This document shows positions 46,495 to 53,056 of a stretch of DNA of 64,000 bases, in pieces. Numbering within the stretch: the first letter of the stretch is position 1; each line of letters starts with the position of its first letter. The DNA lies in IMG/VR virus record IMGVR_UViG_3300034374_001920, positions 1-64,000 of that record. The stretch is one strand, 5' to 3'. The DNA comes from a virus. A program made the translations under genes and the position numbers. A model generated the notes under the pieces. That model had not been told where the DNA came from, did not search any database, and worked only from the letters and a program-made list of their open reading frames with translations.

Positions 46495-46598
46495 TGAATT
46501 ACTTGGAGTGGTTGGCACAGTTCTTTGATTTAAACCATGATGGTCAAGAAGACCGTCACGATGACTATGAGAAAATAGGAGAACCTGAAGATGAGTGA
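46494..46598 (+). CDS. 34-residue protein with EF-hand/dockerin-like loop
   Basis: A short ORF between gp20 and the acidic core protein. Its ATG overlaps the gp20 stop (TAATG) and its TGA overlaps the next ATG (46591), so it is tightly coupled on both sides. After a hydrophobic start (MNYLEWLAQFF) comes a DLNHDGQEDRHD loop matching the DxNxDGxxDxxD calcium-binding pattern. Calcium binding is inference. It is probably a prohead or portal accessory peptide. Confidence 0.6.
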   Translation: MNYLEWLAQFFDLNHDGQEDRHDDYEKIGEPEDE

Positions 46599-46935
46599 TA
46601 ACGAAACAGTTGAAGACGTAGTTGATCAAGAGATCCCTACATCTATGCAACAGGATTTTATTGACATGGTGCAGGCTGGTAACTTCAACAAAGCGAAGGA
46701 ACAGTTTGACACCATGATGGCGGACAAGATGACTGCACGTCTTGACGCCGAGAAAGCGGCAGTCGCATCTAGTATCTTTAACTCTGACGAAGACATCGAT
46801 CTAGAAGACGATGATTTCTTCGATGTAGAAGATGAAGATGAACTGGATGAACTCGACGAGTACGAGTTAGAACTCGAAGATGAGGACACCGCTGAACAAG
46901 AGGGTAAAGAAATTTATTCTGGTGCAGAAATCTAA
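46591..46935 (+). CDS. gp67: gp67-like acidic prohead core protein
   Basis: 114 residues. Residues ~65-105 are almost entirely acidic (DEDIDLEDDDFFDVEDEDELDELDEYE). T4 gp67 (PIP) is a small, highly acidic internal prohead peptide encoded in this same place between genes 20 and 21. The N-terminal half is helical (MQQDFIDMVQAGNFNKAKEQFDTMMADKM). It should be packed in the scaffolding core and degraded by gp21. The assignment rests on position and composition. Confidence 0.7.
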   Translation: MSDNETVEDVVDQEIPTSMQQDFIDMVQAGNFNKAKEQFDTMMADKMTARLDAEKAAVASSIFNSDEDIDLEDDDFFDVEDEDELDELDEYELELEDEDTAEQEGKEIYSGAEI

Positions 46936-46940
46936 ATTTG

Positions 46941-46948
46941 TATAAATA
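46941..46948 (+). promoter_or_regulatory. T4-type late promoter (TATAAATA)
   Basis: Exact TATAAATA 17 bases before the ATG at 46966, in the gap after the acidic core gene. It would start a short-leader transcript for the gp68-like, gp21, gp22 and gp23 genes. Confidence 0.78.
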
Positions 46949-46965
46949 ATAGTCAAGGGAAACTT

Positions 46966-47175
46966 ATGCAAACTTTTTTAGAACTTCGTGAGAAGTTGGG
47001 ACGAAAACCAACTGGTACTATCGTCTACGATAAAAAAATTAATAAGATCCCTGTACAGATTTATAAGGACAATAAAGGGTTCACCGCCTATGTTGATGGC
47101 GATAGATTGGACACCTTTAAGTCGCAGAAAGATGCACAGAGGTCCGCAGAGAACATCGTCAAGGAATTAACCTAA
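46966..47175 (+). CDS. gp68: gp68-like prohead core protein
   Basis: 69 residues, basic, starting MQTFLELREKLGRKP and ending DRLDTFKSQKDAQRSAENIVKELT. T4 gene 68 occupies the same slot before gene 21 and encodes a small prohead core protein, and other T4-like phages have a similar FxELREK start here. The stop shares its A with the gp21 ATG, so the two are coupled. The call rests on position and general character. Confidence 0.65.
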   Translation: MQTFLELREKLGRKPTGTIVYDKKINKIPVQIYKDNKGFTAYVDGDRLDTFKSQKDAQRSAENIVKELT

Positions 47176-47834
47176 TGAAGTTAATCAGCGAATACGTAGA
47201 AAACGATCTACAATGTATTGTAGAGAAGAAAGAAGATGGCGCAAAGAAATACGTCATCGAAGGTATTTTCGCGCAGGCGGACGCAAAGAATAGAAACGGA
47301 CGTATCTACCCCAAACCAATTATGGAGAATGCGGTAGGTAAGTACGTAAAAGAACAAGTATCTAAGAAACGTGCGGTTGGTGAATTGAATCACCCTGAAG
47401 GACCGACAGTTAACTTAGACAAAGTTTCTCACCTCATCACTGACCTCAAGTTTGAGGGGAATGATGTGGTAGGAAAGGCACAAATATTGGATACTCCTAT
47501 GGGTAAGATCGTTCAAGGTCTTCTTGAGGGTGGTGTTCAACTAGGTGTGTCAACTCGTGGTATGGGTAGCCTTGAACAACGGAACGGCGCAATGTACGTC
47601 AAAGACGATTTTATTCTTAGTACGGTTGACATCGTACAAGATCCATCCGCACCGGATGCCTTCGTTAATGGAATCATGGAAGGTGTTGATTGGATCTGGA
47701 ATAACGGCGTTCTAGAAGCTCAGGTAATTGAAAAAATGGAGACTGAAATTAAAACTGCTCCGAAGGCGTTTCGTCCTGAAACGCAAATTCGAGAGTTTAA
47801 GAATTTCCTCTCGTTAATTAAATCACAATTGTAA
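47175..47834 (+). CDS. gp21: gp21 prohead core protease
   Basis: 219 residues (T4 gp21 is 212). The herpesvirus-type serine protease signatures are clear: NRNGRIYPKPIMENAV, ELNHPEGP with the catalytic His (~residue 73), and LGVSTRGMGSL with the catalytic Ser (~127), followed by DIVQDPSAPDAFVNGIMEG. It cleaves core and shell proteins after (I/L)-x-E during head maturation. A candidate site is present in the gp23 encoded downstream. Confidence 0.95.
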   Translation: MKLISEYVENDLQCIVEKKEDGAKKYVIEGIFAQADAKNRNGRIYPKPIMENAVGKYVKEQVSKKRAVGELNHPEGPTVNLDKVSHLITDLKFEGNDVVGKAQILDTPMGKIVQGLLEGGVQLGVSTRGMGSLEQRNGAMYVKDDFILSTVDIVQDPSAPDAFVNGIMEGVDWIWNNGVLEAQVIEKMETEIKTAPKAFRPETQIREFKNFLSLIKSQL

Positions 47835-47844
47835 GGAGTCAATA

Positions 47845-48900
47845 ATGACTGAAGAAACTAAAGTCGAAGTTGAACTCCACGATGAAGAAATTAACGATAT
47901 CGTGGAAGAGACTCTCGAAGAGGCGGCTCCTGCTGCTAAGGGTGCAAAGGGTGATGAAGGGGCCGTAACGGAACCTGAGTCAATCGCATCTGTAGACAAG
48001 GCTGCAGACGCCGTTAAATCGCAAGCTCCTGTTCCGAAAACTAAGGCAGGTATGATCAATGCTATGTTCACTAAGATGAACGGTATGTCTAAGGCAGAAA
48101 TGTCTAAGATGTATGCATCATACATGGGTGAAGGTGTTGAAGTTGAAGAAGGTGCGGAAGAAGTGGTTGCTGAAACCATTGACACTACCGCAGAACTGAA
48201 CGCATTGGTCGAGTCTGAGGCAACACTCAGTGATGAGTTCAAGGCCAAGACTGCCGTAATTTTCGAAGCTGCTGTGAAGACGAAACTCTCTGAAGAAGTT
48301 GAGAGAATCGAAGATCAGTATAAGAGCGAACTTGCCGAAGAGGTATCCTCTATTAAAGAAGACCTCGTAGGTAAAGTAGACAGCTACCTCAACTACGTTG
48401 TTGAGACTTGGATGGAAGAGAACAAAGTTGCAGTTCAGAACGGTCTCCGTACTGAAATTGCAGAGACGTTCATGAACAAGATGAAGGATCTATTCGTAGA
48501 GTCTTACATCGAAGTTCCTGAGTCCAAGTTGGATCTAGTTGACGAACTGGCTGAACAGGTTGAAGAGTTGGAAGGAAAACTCAACACTCAAACTGGAGAC
48601 AACATCAAACTTGCAGAACAACTGGAAGTACTCCAACGTGACGCGATCATTGCAGAAGCAACTCGTGGAATGGCAGAGACTCAAGTTGAGAAACTGCGTG
48701 GTATGGTAGAGTCTGTAGATTTTGATGACGAAGAGTCTTTCAAAACTAAAGTTCAGACAGTTAAAGAATCTTTCTTTAAGACAGAAAAACCCGTGGTTAG
48801 TGAGGAACTCACCGCCGAAGAACCTGAGACTGAAATCGAAGTTTCTTCTGTGATGGAACAATACCTCGCTGCCATTAAGAAAACTACTCAATCACAGTAA
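47845..48900 (+). CDS. gp22: gp22 prohead scaffold protein
   Basis: 351 residues (T4 gp22 is 269). It is acidic and almost entirely helical, with long heptad-like stretches (ESYIEVPESKLDLVDELAEQVEELEGKLNTQTGDNIKLAEQLEVLQRDAI) and a conserved RGMAETQVEKLRGMVESVDFDDEESFKTKVQTVKESFF end. It forms the scaffold around which gp23 assembles and is removed by gp21. The N-terminal ~110 residues (Ala/Val/Glu-rich, KAGMINAMFTKMNGMSKAEM) are an extension relative to T4. Confidence 0.92.
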   Translation: MTEETKVEVELHDEEINDIVEETLEEAAPAAKGAKGDEGAVTEPESIASVDKAADAVKSQAPVPKTKAGMINAMFTKMNGMSKAEMSKMYASYMGEGVEVEEGAEEVVAETIDTTAELNALVESEATLSDEFKAKTAVIFEAAVKTKLSEEVERIEDQYKSELAEEVSSIKEDLVGKVDSYLNYVVETWMEENKVAVQNGLRTEIAETFMNKMKDLFVESYIEVPESKLDLVDELAEQVEELEGKLNTQTGDNIKLAEQLEVLQRDAIIAEATRGMAETQVEKLRGMVESVDFDDEESFKTKVQTVKESFFKTEKPVVSEELTAEEPETEIEVSSVMEQYLAAIKKTTQSQ

Positions 48901-48911
48901 GGAATATCTAA

Positions 48912-50246
48912 ATGAACACTAACTCTTACGATCAATTGATCGAAAAGTGGAGTCCGGTACTGAACGAAGAGTCTGCTGGTGTGATCGCAGATCGTCACCG
49001 CAAGGCCGTTACTGCCGCGATTCTTGAAAACCAAGAACGTGCAATGCGGGAAGACCGCGCTGCATCCGCTGGGTTCCTCACGGAAGCCGCTCCTGCCAAC
49101 AACACTACCAGTGCATCGAACTGGGATCCTATTCTGATCTCTCTCGTTCGTCGCGCTATGCCTAACCTCATGGCATATGACGTATGTGGTGTTCAGCCTA
49201 TGTCTGGACCTACTGGTCTTATTTTCGCCATGAAGTCTCGTTACGGTGGTGGTTCTACCTCTAACCGTGAAGCACTGTTCAACGAAGCAGAAACCACATT
49301 CTCTGGTGACTCTTCTGGTGTTGCTGCTCACGATAGTGACAACGTATCTGGTTTCAACGGAATCGCACCTTCTGGTGACTCCGCTGATACTCTTCGTGGT
49401 ACTAATCTCACTGGTCGCCCAATGTCTACTGCTGATGCAGAAGCCCTTGGTTCTTCTGGTGCAGGTGCTTTCGAAGAGATGGGTTTCACCATCGAAAAGG
49501 CCACGGTGACTGCGAAGTCTCGTGCGTTGAAAGCCGAGTACTCACTTGAACTCGCACAAGACCTGAAGGCGATTCACGGTCTTGACGCAGAGACAGAATT
49601 GGCGAACATTCTGTCAACGGAAATCCTCGCGGAAATCAACCGTGAAGTTATCCGTACCATCAACTCTCAGGCGAAGACGGGTTGTCTTCAGGCAAACGTT
49701 ACTAAGAACGGTATCTTTAACCTTTCTTCGGACGCTGATGGTCGTTGGTCTGCTGAGAAGTTCAAGGGTCTGGTTGTACAACTTGACCGCGAAGCGAACG
49801 TAATCGCAAAAGAAACTCGTCGCGGTAAGGGTAACGTAATCATCTGTTCTTCAGATGTTGCGACTGCTCTGTCTGCTTCTGGTATGTTGGATTACACTCC
49901 TGCAATGTCTACTCAACTTCAGGTTGATGACACAGGTAACACCTTCGCTGGTACATTGAACGGACGCATCAAGGTCTACATCGATCCTTATGCACAAACC
50001 GACTATGTAACTGTTGGATATAAGGGTACTAACCCTTATGACTCTGGTGTTTTCTATTGTCCTTACGTTCCTCTGACTATGGTCAAGGCCGTTGGGGAAG
50101 ACACTTTCCAACCGAAGATCGGTTTCAAGACTCGTTACGGCATGGCTTCGAATCCTTTCGTGGGTGCAACACCTGCTGACGGTCTCGCTGCTGCTAAGAG
50201 TAACCAGTACTACCGTATCTTCCGTGTGGACAACATCCTCACATAA
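48912..50246 (+). CDS. gp23: gp23 major capsid protein
   Basis: 444 residues (T4 gp23 is 521). HK97-fold capsid protein with T4-type signatures: YDQLIEKWSPVLNEE at the start, NWDPILISLVRRAMPNLMAYDVCGVQPMSGPTGLIFAMKSRYG (~71-113), EMGFTIEKATVTAKSRALKAEYSLELAQDLKAIHGLDAETELANIL, and KIGFKTRYGMASNPF near the end. A FLTE sequence ending at residue 58 fits the (I/L)-x-E rule of gp21 and is a likely maturation site. No separate gp24 vertex gene follows. A strong terminator lies 38 bases after the stop. Confidence 0.98.
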   Translation: MNTNSYDQLIEKWSPVLNEESAGVIADRHRKAVTAAILENQERAMREDRAASAGFLTEAAPANNTTSASNWDPILISLVRRAMPNLMAYDVCGVQPMSGPTGLIFAMKSRYGGGSTSNREALFNEAETTFSGDSSGVAAHDSDNVSGFNGIAPSGDSADTLRGTNLTGRPMSTADAEALGSSGAGAFEEMGFTIEKATVTAKSRALKAEYSLELAQDLKAIHGLDAETELANILSTEILAEINREVIRTINSQAKTGCLQANVTKNGIFNLSSDADGRWSAEKFKGLVVQLDREANVIAKETRRGKGNVIICSSDVATALSASGMLDYTPAMSTQLQVDDTGNTFAGTLNGRIKVYIDPYAQTDYVTVGYKGTNPYDSGVFYCPYVPLTMVKAVGEDTFQPKIGFKTRYGMASNPFVGATPADGLAAAKSNQYYRIFRVDNILT

Positions 50247-50284
50247 GATAAAAAATAAAAAGAAACTCGAAAGAGTCATTTTTT

Positions 50285-50312
50285 GGGGGGACGCTGCAGT
50301 CCCCCCTTTTTT
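50285..50312 (+). terminator. Strong intrinsic terminator after gp23
   Basis: GGGGGGAC (50285-50292) pairs with GTCCCCCC (50299-50306) around a six-base loop, followed by six Ts (50307-50312). This is a textbook Rho-independent terminator closing the capsid operon. Confidence 0.95.
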
Positions 50313-50384
50313 ATGCATATATAATAATGGTACGACATGGTAGTCTCCTAGTGAAAGGAAGCATAACTTAAAGGAGCATGTAGT

Positions 50385-50759
50385 ATGAAATGGTTAATAC
50401 TAGCGCTAGTGTTGATTCCGTTTTCTGCCCATTCTGAAACGGTAATCAATTATGATGATGGATCGACATACACTCTATCCGAAGGCGAGAAAATTTACAT
50501 CGCCAAACGTAAGTTGTTCACACAGAAAAACTACAATAACGGTAATGTGTATTTTACACTTCAGAAAGAACATACCAAGAGAGATTATGTTCCCGATCCA
50601 GACGGAACCGATGATATGGTAGTGGGTTCTCATGAATGGTGCAAAGCATATGTACCGTGGCATGAAGGTCTAACTTTTGATATGATTGCGTGGCAACGTT
50701 TCTGTGACACCGATAATGATGGTGACTATGACGAAGACGATGATCGTTGGAATGAGTAA
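50385..50759 (+). CDS. Exported small protein with EF-hand-like loop
   Basis: 124 residues, family unknown. The start is a typical signal peptide: MKW, a hydrophobic core LILALVLIPF, then SAHS with cleavage likely before ETV. The mature part is polar, has two Cys (EWCKAY and RFCDTD) that could pair in the periplasm, and ends in a DTDNDGDYDEDD loop fitting the EF-hand spacing. AAAGGAG lies 12 bases before the ATG. It stands alone between the gp23 terminator and a bidirectional terminator, so it needs its own promoter. A TATAAT at 50320-50325 without a good -35 is the only candidate. A periplasmic role such as exclusion or envelope change is inference. Confidence 0.7.
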   Translation: MKWLILALVLIPFSAHSETVINYDDGSTYTLSEGEKIYIAKRKLFTQKNYNNGNVYFTLQKEHTKRDYVPDPDGTDDMVVGSHEWCKAYVPWHEGLTFDMIAWQRFCDTDNDGDYDEDDDRWNE

Positions 50760-50764
50760 TAAAA

Positions 50765-50790
50765 AGGGGACTTAACGTCCCCTCTTTTTT
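50765..50790. terminator. Bidirectional intrinsic terminator
   Basis: GGGGAC (50766-50771) pairs with GTCCCC (50777-50782), with an outer A-T pair. Ts follow on the + strand (50785-50790) and a run of As precedes (50761-50765, Ts on the - strand). It separates the convergent exported-protein gene and the reverse-strand cassette. Confidence 0.85.
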
Positions 50791-50822
50791 AACCAACTGT
50801 TGGTTAAATTTAACCAACTGTT
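50789..50822. repeat. Operator-like palindrome with repeated half-site
   Basis: TTAACCAAC and GTTGGTTAA form a perfect 9-base inverted repeat (50789-50807). Its TTAACCAACTGTT sequence recurs at 50810-50822, a 21-base step of two helical turns. It overlaps the 3' end of the reverse-strand endonuclease-like gene. Confidence 0.5.
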
Positions 50823-52048
50823 AATTGTTGTTTCTGATCTTGTAACAGTTTCAAACCAACTTCTTTGAATTCGAAACCAGACTTTTCAAAGAAGAACTCT
50901 ATCATGTTACGGTCTGCAATATACTTTGGCGAACCGATCCATTGATCATGGTCAGAGATTTTTGGGTGATAGACGATACACACTGCCTTCGTGTATCCGT
51001 GTTCTTGGTGTGCCTCGAAAAAGTTAGACATGAAGGTCTGAAGCGAACCACCAGAACCACTTGTGATAACTTCAACAAATGTCTTGCCGTCTTGGTAAGA
51101 TGGAATGATCTCTTCGTAAAGTTTTTTCTTGTTGGCACCCTCTCTCCACTTGATGTGCTTCTGGCCTAGCAAACTCAGTTCTTCGTTCTCGATTGCTTTC
51201 TTCGCCTTGTTGATAGCAGAGTTGATTTGACGTTTGGTGATATTGAACTTCTCAAGTGCAAGGATCATTGCATCCGAATCAAGATCGATGTTGTGGTTAT
51301 AGTAGAGACTCTGTGCAATCTTGGAGAAATCGTCAGATTGGTTTACCTTTGGTTGAATCTTACCTTCCTGAACATTCAACATCATGCCCAAATATTCGAT
51401 CTCTGAATCTGTCAGACCTTCCCACATTGACAGGGGAACACGAACTACCTCAAGAGTAACACCGTGTTTTGAGTCGTTGGTCGCACGGGTAGAGTGGTTA
51501 CCACCAATACCAGCAGAACCATCAACACCAAAGTCTCGATCACCTTCTTCAAAATATCCTTCTAAAAGAACCGCCTGAAGTTTTAACTTCTCTGTGTTCC
51601 CGTGTTCCTCATCGATAGCGTTCTGGATATTCTGTTTGTGCGTCCAGTCATCTTCTGCACGTACTTGAATGAAGGTTGTCTTGACAACCTCAGACGCCAT
51701 CTCCTGTTCACCCTTCATGTTCTTGATCTCTTCTGCGAGAGTCAGAACACGATCCATATCGAACTTCTTACTGGCGGGTGACCCGTTAGACTTATTAAAA
51801 AACATCACATTGGATTTTGCATTTGCTTCACTTAACACTCTATATTCCTCATTTTGCATTGCACCCCAACTACCAGTACGTAGTATCTCGTAGTCAAAGT
51901 CATTATAACTCTCTCTCAAGAGTTGGTTAAATTCTTCACATTTGGAAGAATGGTTATACCCATCTGAGATCAGACCCTTATGGATGCCAACATACATACG
52001 TCCGGTTGGACGGTGCGTATATTGGTATAGGTATGCTTCGTATTTCAT
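50810..52048 (-). CDS. GIY-YIG endonuclease-like protein with ParB-like region
   Basis: 412 residues. The N-terminus (~1-95) reads as a GIY-YIG nuclease: YLYQYTHRPTGRMYVGIHKG has the two tyrosine motifs (YLY at 6-8, YVG at 19-21), then EFNQLLRES, DFDYEIL and MQNEEYRVL with the metal-binding Glu (~67). Around residues 178-225, GIGGNHSTRAT and SEIEYLGMMLN recall the GxHR and N motifs of ParB-like domains; this part is tentative. A KRQINSAINKAKKAIEN segment (~275) may be DNA-binding. T4-like phages often carry free-standing GIY-YIG homing enzymes near essential genes. No Shine-Dalgarno precedes the ATG, and its promoter ends six bases upstream. Confidence 0.6.
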   Translation of the reverse strand: MKYEAYLYQYTHRPTGRMYVGIHKGLISDGYNHSSKCEEFNQLLRESYNDFDYEILRTGSWGAMQNEEYRVLSEANAKSNVMFFNKSNGSPASKKFDMDRVLTLAEEIKNMKGEQEMASEVVKTTFIQVRAEDDWTHKQNIQNAIDEEHGNTEKLKLQAVLLEGYFEEGDRDFGVDGSAGIGGNHSTRATNDSKHGVTLEVVRVPLSMWEGLTDSEIEYLGMMLNVQEGKIQPKVNQSDDFSKIAQSLYYNHNIDLDSDAMILALEKFNITKRQINSAINKAKKAIENEELSLLGQKHIKWREGANKKKLYEEIIPSYQDGKTFVEVITSGSGGSLQTFMSNFFEAHQEHGYTKAVCIVYHPKISDHDQWIGSPKYIADRNMIEFFFEKSGFEFKEVGLKLLQDQKQQLTVG

Positions 52049-52054
52049 GTTTTA

Positions 52055-52083
52055 ATAATAACAAACTGGACACTATTTGTCAA
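52055..52083 (-). promoter_or_regulatory. Sigma-70 promoter for a predicted leaderless mRNA
   Basis: Reading the reverse strand: TTGACA (52083-52078), 17-base spacer, TATTAT (52060-52055), then six bases and the ATG at 52048. The -35 lies in the last codons of the upstream gene. Confidence 0.75.
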
Positions 52084-53056
52084 GGGCTTTATCCATCTTT
52101 TTTGCGAATTCCTCGAAATACTGGTCTTCACTCAGAAGAACCTTGGAGTAGTTGTTGCGGTACTCTTCCAACTTGTTATCAAAGAAAGTAGGGTCTCGTA
52201 ACTCTAGGATCTTTTCCTCAAGTTCCTCAAACGTCTGGACTCTCTGCCAAGGGTCTATGTTATACGTGTTGTCTATGTCATAGTCCTGCCACACAAAGGG
52301 GACGATACCAATAGACAACGCCTCTGGATATCGTGACGTAGTGGCGTGTGGGTCTAACCAGTTGAAACATAGAGTAGACCGTGCGGGTTCTAGTAGAGGA
52401 TAGAGTTTTCTCCAGTCCTTGATCCACTTGGATTGTCTCTGCACACCCGAAGGGAATCCGCCGATCATGACGGTAGACAACTGAGACCTATAGATTTTAC
52501 GGATGGTCTTCTCTCTATCGTTTCCATGTTTCATCCTACCCCAATACCCAAAGTCCACAGACTTACCTTCGAACATCAAATCGGAGATGGGGTTCTTCAA
52601 CCTCTGAATGAAGTGATACTTCATACCGTGAATATTTCCACTGAAGTCTATCTCATCTATGGTCACAAACTTCTTGATGTTTGGCAGGAAACTGCGGTAC
52701 AGTTCTTCGGTGTCTCCCCTGTCACTACGGAACATCACTACAGTCTTGCCTTCGAAGTAGGGTGCAATCTTATCAATGTGAGACTGACTCTTCGCCAAGT
52801 CTTTGGGGTTCATCTGTAACTCACCGTGATACCGAAACTCACTGTCACTTGGTATGACAATAACATCTGCGGACTCAATGGTTTCGGGTGTACGTTTAGG
52901 GCGTGTCCCATCAAAGGAACAATTGTACGTATCGTAGTTGTGTTCGGGGTGCGCCTTCATCCACTTGACGTAGTTCTCGAAGAAACTGTCCAGTACGGTT
53001 TCGAGTGGTCCTTCATACTTAACAAAGGATCTCAGTCTTGCGATGGTAATGTTCAT
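52073..53056 (-). CDS. GT-B-like glycosyltransferase
   Basis: 327 residues. The layout fits a two-domain GT-B enzyme. An N-terminal Rossmann-like half has ESADVIVIPSDSEF and EGKTVVMFRSDRGD. A C-terminal half has SVDFGYWGRMKHGNDREKTIRKI, LSTVMIGGFPS, then the donor-site segment SRYPEALSIGIVPFVW and WQRVQTFEELEEKILELRD. Length and secondary pattern resemble T4 beta-glucosyltransferase (351 residues; IYGGSFRSGQRESKM, then RVWETMASDAVMLI), but direct identity is low. The acceptor could be DNA, protein or lipid. It overlaps the DruA-like gene by four bases (ATGA), so the two are made together. The start is supported by that overlap. Confidence 0.6.
   Translation of the reverse strand: MNITIARLRSFVKYEGPLETVLDSFFENYVKWMKAHPEHNYDTYNCSFDGTRPKRTPETIESADVIVIPSDSEFRYHGELQMNPKDLAKSQSHIDKIAPYFEGKTVVMFRSDRGDTEELYRSFLPNIKKFVTIDEIDFSGNIHGMKYHFIQRLKNPISDLMFEGKSVDFGYWGRMKHGNDREKTIRKIYRSQLSTVMIGGFPSGVQRQSKWIKDWRKLYPLLEPARSTLCFNWLDPHATTSRYPEALSIGIVPFVWQDYDIDNTYNIDPWQRVQTFEELEEKILELRDPTFFDNKLEEYRNNYSKVLLSEDQYFEEFAKKMDKALDK

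Noticed and set aside
48888-49331. Reverse-strand ORF of 147 residues inside gp23
   Set aside because: Antisense shadow of a very well conserved capsid frame.
49851-50318. Reverse-strand ORF over the gp23 end and terminator
   Set aside because: It runs through a strong terminator hairpin and the certain gp23 coding frame, and has no recognisable domain.
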